64,000 nt of DNA from Anagrus nilaparvatae. Its lineage: Eukaryota > Arthropoda > Insecta > Hymenoptera > Mymaridae. The stretch covers positions 18,277,001 to 18,341,000 of the forward strand of contig JAKSXM010000002.1 in assembly GCA_022575985.1 (NCBI GenBank). The letters are read 5' to 3'. A program made the position numbers and the translations under genes. The stretch's first letter is position 1. Every line of letters starts with the position of its first letter. Shown here piece by piece: positions 38,672-51,640 of the stretch. The notes below the pieces were generated by a model, which worked only from the letters and a program-made list of their open reading frames with translations, was not told the origin of the DNA and ran no database searches.

Positions 38672-40936
38672 TAAAGTGTATAGGGAATAAAATGCTTTTT
38701 TATTTTTTAATTTCAGATGCCCAAAAAAAGACCTTAAAAAATAAAATCAATCTCAAAAAGAGGCATTTTTTTATATTCTTGCTTGAGCCTTCGACTCTTT
38801 AATACTTAATTTCAGGGTGTATTACTAATTCAAAAAAAGGACTACAAATTCATAATTAGTAACCCAAAAGATATATTGGGAAATATATTCAGAAAATATA
38901 AATTACTTAGATATTAATAAAGCTGAACCTATATTTAGGGATTACTATTACCCAATTAAATCAGCCTCATATTATAATCACATAAAAATATCAATAAATT
39001 CATCAAAATGTTTTTTTTTTAATAATTAAAACTATTCCCCCCTTTTTTTATAAAAAAAACTCTTTTTCTAGACTTATTAAATTTAAAATCAAAAATAACA
39101 TTTAGTTTAACAGCAGACTCATTAATGTTAAGAATAAAAATAAAAAGTTAAAATTTTAAATAAATTTTGTCTTTTAATTGTAAGTTTTTCTAATATTATA
39201 AAAAAGTGTACAATTGTTTTTTAAAAAAATTCTTATATAACTCAAATGTATTTTTCAGATTTTGACAAGGAAAGCTAGTCTTTCGAAACGTCAATGAAAT
39301 AAAGATAACATTTCATTAAAAATTTGTTCCATTCTGATCGTTATATTTTTATTGAACATTCTTATTTTTTATAACTAAGAAAATAATAAAAAAATAATTT
39401 TCTACATTAAAAAATAAAACTTTAAAGTTAGTACGTAGTGAAAATACCTCTAATTGGGTATAATTTTCTAAATTTAATTATTTTACCAATTTTTTATAAA
39501 AAATAACTAGAAATTCGTGACAGCGATCTAAAAAACTTGCAGTACAAAAAATCTAATCCACTTAGCTATAAGTATAACTAAAACCATTTTTAACCCTCTT
39601 TAATTAACTTCAATCATGTAATTTTTATAAAATATTACTTCATTTTTAAAGTAATAGTAAAACAAATATTTTGGATATCCAGCGAAAGTTGTAATATTAG
39701 CCTATTTAGGGGTAGTTTTTGCTAAATTAAGGGTGAAGCATCAATCTTGGATAAAATTCCCCGAAAAGCATTATCAGTGACCCAAAAAACCTATATACAA
39801 GACTGAATCTGGACATTTAAAGTGCAAAAATATCAAAAATCTCCCCTTTTAGCAAATTTAAACATTCATTTTTCATAAAAAAGTCCTCGAAATTCGTGAT
39901 CAACGATCAGATAACATATGTGCATGGCCAAATCTTAAAATTGTAAGTGCAAAAATAGCAAAAGTACCCTTCTTTAGATGTAGTTTTTGCTAACTTAAGG
40001 GTGGCAACGCTAATTTATCATAGAAGTGAACCTAAATTTTGTGATCAAGGACCCAAATAGTCTAAACTAAAACAAATCTGGTAATGGCTGGAAAGTATTG
40101 ACTGGATTATTTAATTTTTAGGGTACGCTTCTGATTTTATCATACCTATATTATAACTTAAAGTGTTATTTATATGAAACTATTAGTTTTAGAAATTTGA
40201 TTTTTTTTTTAGAGATGCCCCTTGTAACTAAACTAACCTATGTAACAATACCCAAAAGGTTATCAAAAAACTCACTGATTCCCGTTGGAATTTGATCTGT
40301 ATGCCACGGCAGGCCTCTAAAAATTTAAAAAACTCAAGTTTTTATTTGATTTCGTCGCCCTGTTAATAAAAAATACTCATACTTTTCAAGAAAATTTTTT
40401 GCGGCCCTCTTAATAGCCTGAAAAAAAGTTTTGAGTTTTTTGAAAAATGATTTTTGAGCATAAAAAAATATAACATTCTTAATTTTTTTTTATAGTCTTG
40501 GTAGGGTGGGAAACAACATTTCTTAATTTTTCAAAAAAACTCCTGGAAAGGAAGCCATATTCTAATACTCGAAAATTCAAAAGCATTTACCACCGTTTAC
40601 CCACGGTTTTTTAACTGCTATGAAATTTTTATTTTAAACCGTTTATTACAGTGCCAAAAATGTAAAATCATAGGTATTAAACTGATTTTTATTAATAGGC
40701 AACATTCTGCACTGCCAAGCATCCCAATCTGTTACCACGTTTATCCACGCGTCTTATACATTCAAAAGTAAAAATATGCATCAAAACCATCGAAATGGTT
40801 TACTATATGACGCATTATTTTTTTTGGTTCCTCAAAGAGGAACCATTGTGTTAGGTCAAAATTTGATTTTCTATTTTTTGGCATATAAGCACGTTTTGGG
40901 ACCCCAGGAAGCTAAAAAACCTGTTTTTAAAAAAAG
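38672..40936. other. Non-coding stretch with repeat fragments
   Basis: 39257-39300 holds a third, weak hammerhead-like segment (GGAAAGC...GTCTTTCGAAACGTC). 39690-40110 has units related to the arms of the 37090-38671 foldback. No gene. Confidence 0.35.
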
Positions 40937-40978
40937 TCTGTGTCTGTGTGTGTGTGTGTGTGTGTACGTATGTATGTA
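40937..40978. repeat. (TG)n microsatellite
   Basis: CTGTGTCTGTGTGTG... running into ACGTATGTATGTA, directly before the tandem array at 40980. Confidence 0.9.
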
Positions 40979-40979
40979 A

Positions 40980-42440
40980 TCGGTGATATTTCACAAATAT
41001 TATGGAATTAAGACCTAATTTTTTTTTCAAAAATTTTTTCACCAAAAAAGCTCGAGGTACTTTTTTTTTTTTTTTAATTTGGATGTAATACCTCATTTAT
41101 TTCCATGAAAGTACTTATATTTGAAAGTATGGTTTTTACATGATATCTCGAATCGGATACTTAATTTTCTAAAAAATTTTTTTTCTAAAATTTTTTTCAC
41201 AAAAAAATACAAAAAATACTAATTTTTTTTTTCTTTTTGGAGGTAGTACCTAATTTATTTCCATGGAAGTACTAGATTTAAGAACCTTATTTATTGTTAT
41301 TTTTTGGATCTGATACTTAATTTTTTCAAAATTTTTTTTGTCAAAATTAAAAAAATAGAAAAATAAAAAAAAATGCAATATTTTTTTTTTTTTTTTGGTG
41401 TAATACCTCATTTAATTCTATGAAAGTACTAATATCTGAAAATATTGTAACTAGTGATATTTCAAAACCATTATCGAATTAAGACCTAATTTTTTTTTCA
41501 AACATTTTTTTATCAAAAAATCTCTAACCCCCCCTTTTTTTTTTTAATTTGGATGTAATACCTCATTTATTTCCATGAAAGTACTTATATTTGAAAGTAT
41601 AGTTTTCAAATGATATCTCGAATCGGATACTTAATTTTCTGAAAATTTTTTTTCTAAAATTTTTTTCACAAAAAAATACAAAAACGACCAATTTTTTTTT
41701 TCTTTTTGGACTTAGTACCTAATTTATTTTCATGGAAGTACTAGTTTTAAGAACCTTGTTTATTGTAATTTTTTGGATCTGATACTTAATTTTTTCAAAA
41801 TTTTTTTTGTCAAAATTAAAAAAAAAGAAAAATAAAAAAAACTGCAATATTTTTTTTTTTTTTTTTGTGTAATACCTCATTTAATTCTATGAAAGTACTA
41901 ATATCTGCAAATATTTTGAATTACTAGTTTTAAGAACCTCCTTTAAAGTAATTTTTTGGAATTGATACTTAATTTTTTCAAATTTTTATTCTCTAAATTA
42001 AAAAAAAAGAAAAATAAAAAAAATTGCAATATTTTTTTGGTGTAATACCTCTTTTAATTCTATGAAAGTACTAATATTTTAAAATATTGTAACCAGTGAT
42101 ATTCCAAAACAATTATCGAACGAATACCTAACTTTTTTTTCCAAAAATTTGTTTATTAAAAAAATCTCAAAATACTTTTTTTTTTTTAATTTGGATGTAA
42201 TACCTCATTCATTTCCATGAAATTACTTATATTTGAAATTATGATTTTACTTAATATCTTGAATCTAATAATTAATTTTTTGAACATTTTTTTCTCCAAA
42301 ATCTTCGTCACAAAAAAATACATAAAACACCAAATTTATTTTTCGTTTTGGACATATCTAATTTATTTTAATGAGAGTACAAGTTTTAGAAATTTAGTTT
42401 ATAGTAATTTTTTGTATCCGATCACAAGTTTTTTTTATGT
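40980..42440. repeat. Long tandem repeat array (units of ~470 and ~640 bp)
   Basis: The landmark GTGATATTTCA/CC recurs at 40983, 41454 and 42096. Each unit is made of smaller related segments with GTAATACCTCATTTA..., CCATGAAAGTACTTATATTTG and GGATCTGATACTTAATTTT. Related single segments occur at 33180-33700 and 60170-60420. Low-complexity T-runs make short open frames meaningless here. Confidence 0.6.
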
Positions 42441-42532
42441 ATAATTGCATGGTTGTAATCAATAATATTTGTTGTAAATTAAGATTACAGCCCATTGTTT
42501 GAGGAACCTCAGTGCCAGCTAGTTGGCAGGGT

Positions 42533-43611
42533 ATTTTACTACTTATTAACTTGGACAAAAAACTGAAAAAAAAAATTTGAAGGGACATCGATATGACCCG
42601 TGTTTTCGGGTAGTTTGAACCTTCAGAAAACCGAAAAAAATTGTGAACAAGAAATCGGCGATAGGTGCCAAAAAGATTTTTTCACTTTTATGTCAGAAAC
42701 CGTGTTTTTCGTATTTTAGCTACCCCAAATTTTCAAAATAACTTTTTAGGTAAATAAAATTTTTTTAAATAGATAAGAAAATCTGATTGCCAGAGAAAAA
42801 CCACTCCAGAAGAAAAAAAAACTTATCTTTTTACGATGAAATTTAGCCAAGTTATCGTCAATTTAAAATTTTGCTCAAATTCGTCTTAAAAAAGATTGAA
42901 ATTTTATTGAAAAAAGCCTGTTTCTGAACTTTAAACATGCATTACTCGCTTGATTTTCATCGTAAAATAATAATTTTTTTTTTTAAATCGAATAATTTTT
43001 CCCTACAAATTCATTTTTTTAAGAAAAAAATCATTTTTATTAACCAAATTTCAATTTTTAGGTCAAAAGCCTTTGAAAACTGTAAGTAGCAAGATTTACT
43101 TAACACAGTTTTTCATCTAAAAATTAAAATTTAGTCAATAAAAATGATTTTTTTCTTAAAGAAATGAATTGCCAAGGAAAAATTAATTGATTTAAAAAAA
43201 AAAATTATTATTTTGCGATGAAAATCAAGCGAGTGATGCATGTTTAAAGTAAAGTCAAAAACAGGCTTTTTTCAATAAAATTTCAATCTTTTTTAAGACG
43301 AATTTGAGCAAAATCTTAAATTGACGATAACTTGGCTACATTTCATCATAAAAAGATTATTTTTTTTTTTCTGGAGTGGTTTTTCCCTGGCAATCAGATT
43401 TTTTTATCTATTTTTTAATTTGGGGTAGCTCAGATACGAAAAACACGGTTTCTGACAAAAAAGTGAAAAAATCTTTTTGGCACCTATCACCGATTTCTTG
43501 TTCACGATTTTTTTCGGTTTTCTGAAGGTTCAAACTACCCGAAAACACGGGTCATATCGATGTCCCTTCAAATTTTTTTTTTCAGTTTTTTGTCCAAGTT
43601 AAGTAGTAAAA
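42533..43611. repeat. 1.1-kb foldback centred near 43070
   Basis: The arms run from TTTTACTACTTATTAACTTGGACAAAA on the left to its complement ending at 43611. They include GACCCGTGTTTTCGGGTAGTTTG, AAATCGG(C/T)GATAGGTGCC and a further inner repeat (TTACGATGAAA...). A half copy in the right-arm orientation lies at 51010-51480, immediately upstream of the block of gene B. Confidence 0.75.
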
Positions 43612-44279
43612 TAAAAATAATGCGTCATATCTCGGTGTTCAAAACTCTACGTCGGCTTATAAAGCGCTAGAAGCACTTTGAAGTTATCTTCATTACACCG
43701 GGTTTTATCCCTTAATTTAATATTTTGTGTAGCCACAATCTATGGATTCAAAAATTTAATCTTTATCGGGAAAATAAAACTGATAAAACTGAATTTTTTC
43801 TGTTGGCAGCGGGAAAGGCCGAGAGACATAGACTCTGCTACTACAGAGTAATTCACGATCTCACCCGCTGTAGTCCATTTTAAACACTGTAAATTAAAAT
43901 ACGCATAAATAAAGAACAAAAAGAAATTTAAAAAATATCTCAAAATTTCCATTTAGTTAATACTGTAAAAATCTTTTCAGTAATAAATTTTTTATAAATT
44001 TTAGATCATTATTTACCTTTATTTTATAATCAAATAGCTCTAATTTTTTACTGAAAAAGTTTATGAAAAATTTTCCCACGGCTTTATTATAAAGATAAAT
44101 ATCTGAATAAGTGAAAAAATCATGTGAAAATAAGTAAAAAAATATCTTTTCCATTTATAAGTAGTTTGTCTGAGCTGAAATTTTCTTAACTTTTTAAAAA
44201 AAAAAAAAACATGTGCGAAATTTTTACATGAGTTGACAAAGTTAAAAATAATAGAATAAAAAAAATTTTGTTTACAACA
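43612..44279. other. Unassigned stretch with two weak minus-strand frames
   Basis: Minus-strand frames at 43740-43952 and 43957-44154 are bordered by splice-like signals (acceptor TTTCAG before ATG 44154; TTTACAG before a G+C-richer segment 43805-43880). No promoter, homology or duplicate supports them, so they are not called as a gene. Confidence 0.2.
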
Positions 44280-45600
44280 TTTTATAACCGGCTAAAATTT
44301 TTTTTTTAATTTTAAAAAATGTTTAACCAAGGCAATAATGAATTAGGTATGATATGATAAGACCGATTCATTACGTATTCCCATGAGAGGGTTAAGAATA
44401 ATTTTCACATCTGTTTTACAAATATTTAAATCTTCAAATAATTCTAACATTTTTTGAATTATTTTAAACAATTTTTCAATTTATAAAATTACCAAAAAAA
44501 AGTATTCATTGATATTGGGTGTTATTTTAAAACAATTTTTTTTATGTATTTACCTAAAAACGGTTGAAAATTTTTACCCTTGTAAATCCTCATCTGTTTA
44601 TCTATGTCTCCATCAACAAGTTTTAAGATTTAGTTAATACTCATTTATTTTATTGTGTCTAAATAACATAATAATATTTGAGAATTAAAAAAAAAAATAA
44701 GTACAAAAACAATAACGAGATAAATTTCCATTGAAATAAAAAAAATTTTAATCCTAATCCTTTTTATTACTGTTCCACCCCTTCATAAAAAGACACGGCG
44801 TAGATGTCTCCTCTGAGTAATTTTCTATTAGAGAGCAAAAAATATTTTTTTCAGTTTTTTTTTTATCTAATAAATTTTTCCTTACATTTTCAAGATTTTT
44901 GCGTTTTAATAAAAATTTTAATATTTTATTATTAATTCGTGTTTTTTTATTTTATTTTTTTTAAACAACTTAATGAATTCTGAAAAAGAATTTATTCAGT
45001 TTACTTTTTTTTTAATTTTTATGTCTCGAATTTTAATTATCTTATCAAAATGCGAATCTGCAAATTCCTATTATAGAGCAACCATTGGGGCTATGTAAAA
45101 TTTTTTAACATTTGTCTGCTCTTAATTAATTAAAGTCAAAATTTCATCGGATAAATTAAATTTTAAAAAATAAATAAAATCACAATTTTACGCTGAAAAT
45201 TATATAATACATTTGATTGAGAGTATAATTTATCATAATAATTTTTTTTGTTTTCAGAGTCCGCTAAAACCAGTCGTGGTTGTAATAAAAGAAAATGAAG
45301 AAAGATTAGATCTTGAACGCAGTGTCTTTTTTTAAAACCAAAGCAAAAAAAAGATGACTCAATATCGATTATGAAACATATAAATTTGTCCACGTTAAAA
45401 AGGAAAAAATAATAAATTTATTAGTTCACTTTTACTTAGATTCTATGAAAAATATAAATAAGATATGAAATTTTTTGTATTTTAACTATAATACATAATT
45501 CAGTATTGGGTTCTATATACGTTGCACGATTTTTTATATATTCTTGCAAACGCATTTCATTTGCGAGAATCCTTATATAAGAATCTTGTGTATATAAAAA
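44280..45600. repeat. Duplicated module of copy E
   Basis: 44290-44815 matches 51490-51640 plus 53313-53760 upstream of gene B (shared CCCATGAGAGGGTTA and TCCATCAACAAGTTTTAAG). 45130-45260 matches the last part of intron B. The first coding exon has been deleted between them. Confidence 0.65.
45258..45400 (+). pseudogene. Family copy E: frameshifted terminal exon
   Basis: After an acceptor (TTTTCAG, ending 45257) the frame reads SPLKPVVVVIKENEERLDLE, matching gene B exon 2. One base is then missing in the T-run at about 45327-45334, giving a stop. The following sequence still resembles the gene (AAACCAAAGCAAAAAAAAG), but the FEY motif is lost by deletion. No first coding exon remains upstream, although the promoter-side flank (44280-44815) is present. 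Confidence 0.65.
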
Positions 45601-45601
45601 A

Positions 45602-48125
45602 AAATATTTATATGATGCTTAAAAATATATTTTTTAAGAATCTTGTAGGACAGTTTTTCAAACTAAGTTAAGTCTTGTTGTTTCCTAATTACAAACTCAT
45701 CTGAATTTGAAGTTTTGGGTCCAAAAAATAAGGTTTTTATGATTAAAATTTATTTGATTTCCTTACAATATTCCTAATTGATCTACTTTTGATATATAAT
45801 TCAAGTTTCGGCCCATAAATGTTGTGAGATGAAATTTTATGGCCTAAGCTAAGTAAAATTTTATTTCAGTAAAGTATAAATTCCTAATAAATATGTTATA
45901 ACTTTTGGGCCATTAATGTTGTGAGATGAAATTATATGGCCTAAGCTAAGTAAAAATTTAATTTAAGCAAAAGTATATTTCAAAATACTGATGCTGATTA
46001 AATTAATAATGTTTTTAAAACTTTAATAAATTAAAGTATAATTAAAACTAAGTTAAGTCTTGTTGTTTCCTAATCACAAGCTCATCTGAATTTGAAGTTT
46101 TTGGGTCCAGAAAATAAGGTTTTTATGATTAAAATTTATTTGATTTCCTTACAATATTCCTAATTGATCTACTTTTGATATATAATTCAAGTTTCGGCCC
46201 ATAAATGTTGTGAGATGAAATTTTATGGCCTAAGCTAAGTAAAATTTTAATTTAAGCAAAGTATAAATTCCTAATAAATATATTATAACTTTTGGGCCAT
46301 AAATGTTGTGAGATGAAATTAAATGGCCTAAGCTAAGTGAATTTTTATTTCAGCAAAAGTTTACAGTAAACAGATAATTTTTCTTATTCAGCTTTTTCAC
46401 ATTGAGCTCACAGGCTGTACTATAAATATAATTAGCTTATATTATAACAATTTATTATCTTCAGAAACTGCTTAACTTGCCAGGCCCCTAAATAACCAGT
46501 AAACGGCGTGAATGCATTGTATCAATAATTATCTATTGTAAAAAAGTTTATGGGCTCTTTATGGAGATCGCCATCTTGTGTCAACAGTTTATTAGCCAAT
46601 CAAATTGCTTGTTTTCAAATTTGAATTTTTCTATTTTCTTTATAGGTTATCATGGGCCTATATTTATTGTAAACATCTATCTTTGATATTTTTTATGAAG
46701 CTAACGGGAAATTTTAATGAAATAGTCTTCTTTTAATTTGGTGTAAAAAGAATTAAAATTTTATTTTATAAAAGTATTAAATAAATTGGAAATTTTTTAA
46801 AAATTGTAAGAATATATTAAAAACATATAGTAAGAATATCATCTAAAGTAAAAATCTTGTCTATAAAAATGATTTTTCATTATAAAACAAAGTTCTTTAA
46901 ATATGACTTTAAAGATTATAAATAAATTAATGGTTTGCATTAAAAACAAAATTTAAGTCATAGATGAGTAGTAAAAATATTCATTAACGTGATCTTCCAC
47001 GAAATACCTTTTTTTTAAATCGACATTTTTTTTAGAAGAGGATTATGAGTGAAAGAAGGAAATTAAACCAATTACCAAAACGTAGTTACTATGACCATTA
47101 ACTTAAAAGTAGTTACCCCCATAATATAGCTTTATCCAAATAATAATTATTTTGCATGCATCTATATCAAGCATAAATCTATAAAAACGATTTCTTTAAT
47201 TTTATTTTAATTTTCCACCGATAAAATGGTTATTTAGGGGCCTGGCAAGTTAAGCAGTTTCTGAAGATAATAAATTGTTATAATATAAGCTAATTATATT
47301 TATAGTACAGCCTGTGAGCTCAATGTGAAAAAGCTGAATAAGAAAAATTATCTGTTTACTGTAAACTTTTGCTGAAATAAAAATTCACTTAGCTTAGGCC
47401 ATTTAATTTCATCTCACAACATTTATGGCCCAAAAGTTATAATATATTTATTAGGAATTTATACTTTGCTTAAATTAAAATTTTACTTAGCTTAGGCCAT
47501 AAAATTTCATCTCACAACATTTATGGGCCGAAACTTGAATTATATATCAAAAGTAGATCAATTAGGAATATTGTAAGGAAATCAAATAAATTTTAATCAT
47601 AAAAACCTTATTTTCTGGACCCAAAAACTTCAAATTCAGATGAGCTTGTGATTAGGAAACAACAAGACTTAACTTAGTTTTAATTATACTTTAATTTATT
47701 AAAGTTTTAAAAACATTATTAATTTAATCAGCATCAGTATTTTGAAATATACTTTTGCTTAAATTAAATTTTTACTTAGCTTAGGCCATATAATTTCATC
47801 TCACAACATTAATGGCCCAAAAGTTATAACATATTTATTAGGAATTTATACTTTACTGAAATAAAATTTTACTTAGCTTAGGCCATAAAATTTCATCTCA
47901 CAACATTTATGGGCCGAAACTTGAATTATATATCAAAAGTAGATCAATTAGGAATATTGTAAGGAAATCAAATAAATTTTAATCATAAAAACCTTATTTT
48001 TTGGACCCAAAACTTCAAATTCAGATGAGTTTGTAATTAGGAAACAACAAGACTTAACTTAGTTTGAAAAACTGTCCTACAAGATTCTTAAAAAATATAT
48101 TTTTAAGCATCATATAAATATTTTT
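45602..48125. repeat. 2.5-kb inverted repeat with ~900-bp arms
   Basis: The left arm (45602-46498) and right arm (47228-48125) are near-identical reverse complements around a 730-bp loop. Each arm contains two long direct repeats, and within them four copies of a segment with GTTGTGAGATGAAAT followed by GGCCTAAGCTAAGTAAA. No coding. It starts the 4.9-kb insertion in the 3' flank of pseudogene copy E. Confidence 0.8.
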
Positions 48126-48220
48126 GTTTTACCTAAAAATTTCTCTAATATTTTATAACTAAACACTTTTCTTAAAAAAATACCACTAGATATTTTTAGC
48201 TTTATTTAAAAAATATTGCA

Positions 48221-50085
48221 AATTTTTGTCTTTTAAGTTTTTAGTTTGTAATTAAAGCATTCAAAAATATTATTCAGTTCGGCTTTACATTTATAGTCTC
48301 ATGTATTACTTAAGTATCATGAAACCCATTGCTGGAGCAGTGTTTATTCTTACGATTAATGTTCTGCCGTTCAAAAACTCATTAATTGCAGAAATCAAGT
48401 AATAAGTATCTAAGGCTGAGAAGACTCGTATGGTTTAATAGCTAATTCTTTTTGAACTCCAGAACATTGATCGTAAGAACAAACACTGCTCCAGTAATGG
48501 ATTTCTTGATACTTAAGTAATAAATGAGACTACGAATATAAAGCCGAACTTAATTATATTTTTGAAAACCTTAATTAAAAGTTAAAAACTTAAAAGAAAA
48601 AAATTGTTTATTTATTTTTTTTATGTATGGTTGTCGGCTTTAAAAGAAAGATGCATGCTAGACATATAAAAAAAAAGATGGTTCTTTCATTATTTAAAGA
48701 AAATAAATAAATAAATTAAGAATTTTTGTCTTTTAAGTTTTTAGTATGGAGTTCAGCTTTATATTTACATTCTCATGTATTACTTAAGTATCAGGAAGTC
48801 CATGACTCGTGTAGAGTTTGTTCTTACCATCAATGTTCTGGAGTTCGAAAGGAATTAGCTATTGCACCAAATGTTTCTTGTCTGCCTTAGATACTTATTA
48901 CTTGTTTGGCTGAAATTAATGAGTTTTTAAACTGCAGGACATTCATCGTAAGAATGAACAGTGCTCCAGCAATGGATTTCTTGATACTTAAGTAATACAT
49001 GAGAATGTAAATATAAAGCCGAACTGAATTATACCTTTGAAAGCCTGAATTAAAAACTCAAACCTAAAAGAAAAAAACTTTTCATTTATTTATTTATTTT
49101 TTTTATGTGCTTTTTTCTGCTATAACTGATAGATGCATGCTAGACATATAAAAAAAAGAGATGGTTATTTCATTATATATTTAAAGAAAATAAATAAATA
49201 AATTAAGAATTTTTGTCTTTTAAGTTTTTAGTTTATAATTAAAGTATCCAAAAATATAATTCAGTTTTGCTTTATATTTACAGTCACATGTGTTACTTAA
49301 GTATCAAGAAGCCCATGACTCGTATAGTATTTGTTCTTCTGATCAATGTTCTGGAGTTCAAAAGGAGTTAGCTATTACACCAAATGTTTCTTGTCTGTTT
49401 CGCAGATACTTATTACTTGTTTTGCTGCAATTAATCTTATAGACAGACAAGAAACATTTGGTGTAATAGCTAATTCCTTTTGAACTCCAGAAAATTGATT
49501 GTAAGAACAAACACATGGATTTCTTGATACTTAGGTAATACATGAGACTGCGAATATTTACGAACTGAATTATATTTTTGAATCCCTTAGTTAAAATTTA
49601 AAAACATATAAGAAAAAATTGTTTATTTATTTATTTTATTTTATTATGTATTGTTGTCTACTTTAATAGAAAGATGCATGCCAGACATATGAAAAAAAAA
49701 GAGATAGCTTTTTTATTATTTAAAAAAAAAATGAATGAATGCGAATAATATTTTTTATTCAAGTTTTACTTAACTATCAAGAAATCCATTACTGGAGTAG
49801 TCGCTTTGTTCTTACGATCAATGTTCTGGTTTCAAAAGGAATCAGCTATTACACCATATAATTCTTGTCAATCTTAGATATTGATTACTTGTTTTCTGCA
49901 ATTAATGAGTTCTTAAACTGCAGAACATTCATCGTAAGAATGAACACTGCTCCAGCAATGGATTTCTTGAAACTTAAGTAACACATGAGAATGTTAATAT
50001 AAAGCCGAACTATATTATATGCTTGAAAGCCTGAATTAAAAACTCTAACCTAAAAGAAAAAATTTTTCATTTATTTTTTTATTTT
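48221..50085. repeat. Tandem array of four ~490-530-bp palindromic units
   Basis: Units begin AATTTTTGTCTTTTAAG at 48221, 48721 and 49208, with a fourth, more diverged, from about 49741. Each unit is itself an inverted repeat: CTTAAGTATCA..., TCTTACGATCAATGTTCTGGAGTT... and TTAGCTATTACACC appear in both orientations. Units have different internal deletions. The short open frames inside are by-products of the palindromes. Confidence 0.7.
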
Positions 50086-50523
50086 ATTTATGTGCTTTTT
50101 TCTGCTTTTTATATATATAAAAGTAAAAAGTATATTATTATTATTTATTATTACTATAGAACTTCAAAATATAATAAACAATATATAAATTAAATACTAT
50201 ATAAATATAAATAATAAAAAGTATAATAATATATAAACCGGGCGAGAGCAGACGCTATAATACTCTGGCTATACTCTAATTTATATGTATAATATATGCT
50301 ATATGCATACTCTTACTCTATATTTTATTACTACTCCTTTTTATTTACATATATACCAGTGTTGAAAAACACATAGTAATCGAAATTCGAGGTTTTCGAG
50401 CTATTCGACTTGGAGCTCTTGAAGGTCATCTAAAAATTAGAGAGAGAAACCTCAATTTCCTGTATATTAGTGCTTCTAAGTTTAGAACTTAACTTAGTCG
50501 CGCGCGCTATCGCGCGCCGTAAT
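50086..50523. repeat. AT-repeat and G+C-rich palindrome at the right end of the insertion in copy E
   Basis: Simple ATA/TTA-rich sequence (50110-50350), then mixed sequence with an imperfect palindrome GCGCGCGCTATCGCGCGC (50502-50519). The 3' flank of copy E resumes at about 50524 (ATAGCATGACC ... GTTATATGTGTTTTTAT), as in copy C at 62066. Confidence 0.45.
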
Positions 50524-50630
50524 ATAGCATGACCTAAAGTGGTTATATGTGTTTTTATTATTATAAAAATATATAGTATTAAATTAAAATTAATTATAAT
50601 AATTATAAATTAAGTCTACACGGTGGAGCT
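50524..50630 (+). other. Distal 3' flank of pseudogene copy E
   Basis: This matches the 3' flanks of copies D (about 35713-35790) and C (62068-62150): GTTATATGTGTTTTTATTATTATAAAA..., GTATTAAATTAA and AATTATAAATTA. It is cut off from its exon by the 4.9-kb insertion 45602-50523. Confidence 0.55.
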
Positions 50631-51009
50631 GCTTTAGTTGAATATTCAACCAAAAAGTTTGAAAATTCAACCAAAAGCTAAAATCGAATACAAAATAAAA
50701 ATGATGTAATTTTAATACAGAGTAAAAAAATGATATCTGCATCTATTAAAAGTAAATTAATTTTATAATATATTATCGAGTATATTATATAACTAGTGAT
50801 TGTTTGTATGTTATTACTCGGTTATTACTTCATTTGGCTCAGAAGCTAAGGTATGACTAATTAAAAAGGTTACTTATTATAATTTAAATGCATAATTTTT
50901 AAATTTAAACTATACCTACAATCGATTGGAAAAAGATGTGAACCTCTCGTTTTTTATTAATAATTATTATATATTTTTAAAATTTTACCAAAGGAATATA
51001 GTTCAACTT

Positions 51010-51480
51010 TATTAGTTTATATTTAAAAAAAAAATTATTATTTTACGATGAAAATTAAGTGAGTAATACATATTTAAAGTACAGAAAAAGGCTTTTTTCA
51101 AAAAAATTTCAATCTTTTTAAGACGAATTTGAGCAAAATCTTAAATTGACAATAACTTGGCTAAATTTCATCGTAAAAAGATAAGTTTGTTTTTCTTCTG
51201 GAGTGGTTTTTCCCTGGCAATCAGATTTTTTTATCTATTTTTTAAAATTTTATTTACCTATAAAGTTATTTTGAAAATTTGGGGTAGCTCAGATACGAAA
51301 AACACGATTTCTGACATAAAAGTGTAAAAATCTTTTTGGCACCTATCACCGAATCCTTGTTCACGACTTTTTTTGACTTCCTGAGGGTTCAAACTTCACG
51401 AAAACAAGGGTCATTCCGATATGCCCTCAAAAAAAAAAAATACGATTTCAGGCTCAAATTAAGTTTAAAATAATAACATT
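51010..51480. repeat. Half copy of the 42533-43611 foldback
   Basis: About 420 bp match 43190-43600: TTATTTTACGATGAAAATTAAG, AAGACGAATTTGAGCAAAATC, CTTTTTGGCACCTATCACC and CACGAAAACAAGGGTCAT. It precedes the module of gene B just as the full foldback precedes that of copy E, so it was duplicated with the module and then truncated. Confidence 0.65.
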
Positions 51481-51640
51481 CTCTTTACTACGTTTTAAAA
51501 CCGGCTGGAATCTTTTTTTTTAATTTTAAAAAATGATTAACCAAGGCATTAACGAATTAGGTATAATACGATAAGAGCGATTCATTTACGTATTCCCATG
51601 AGAGGGTTAGGAATAATTTTCACATCTGTTTAATTTACAA

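Noticed and set aside
40776..41096. Two overlapping frames across the TG microsatellite
   Set aside because: They consist largely of simple repeat translation (CVCVCV, THTHTH).
49358..49543. 61-codon minus-strand frame
   Set aside because: Lies within a palindromic unit of a tandem array; the same sequence in other units is broken.
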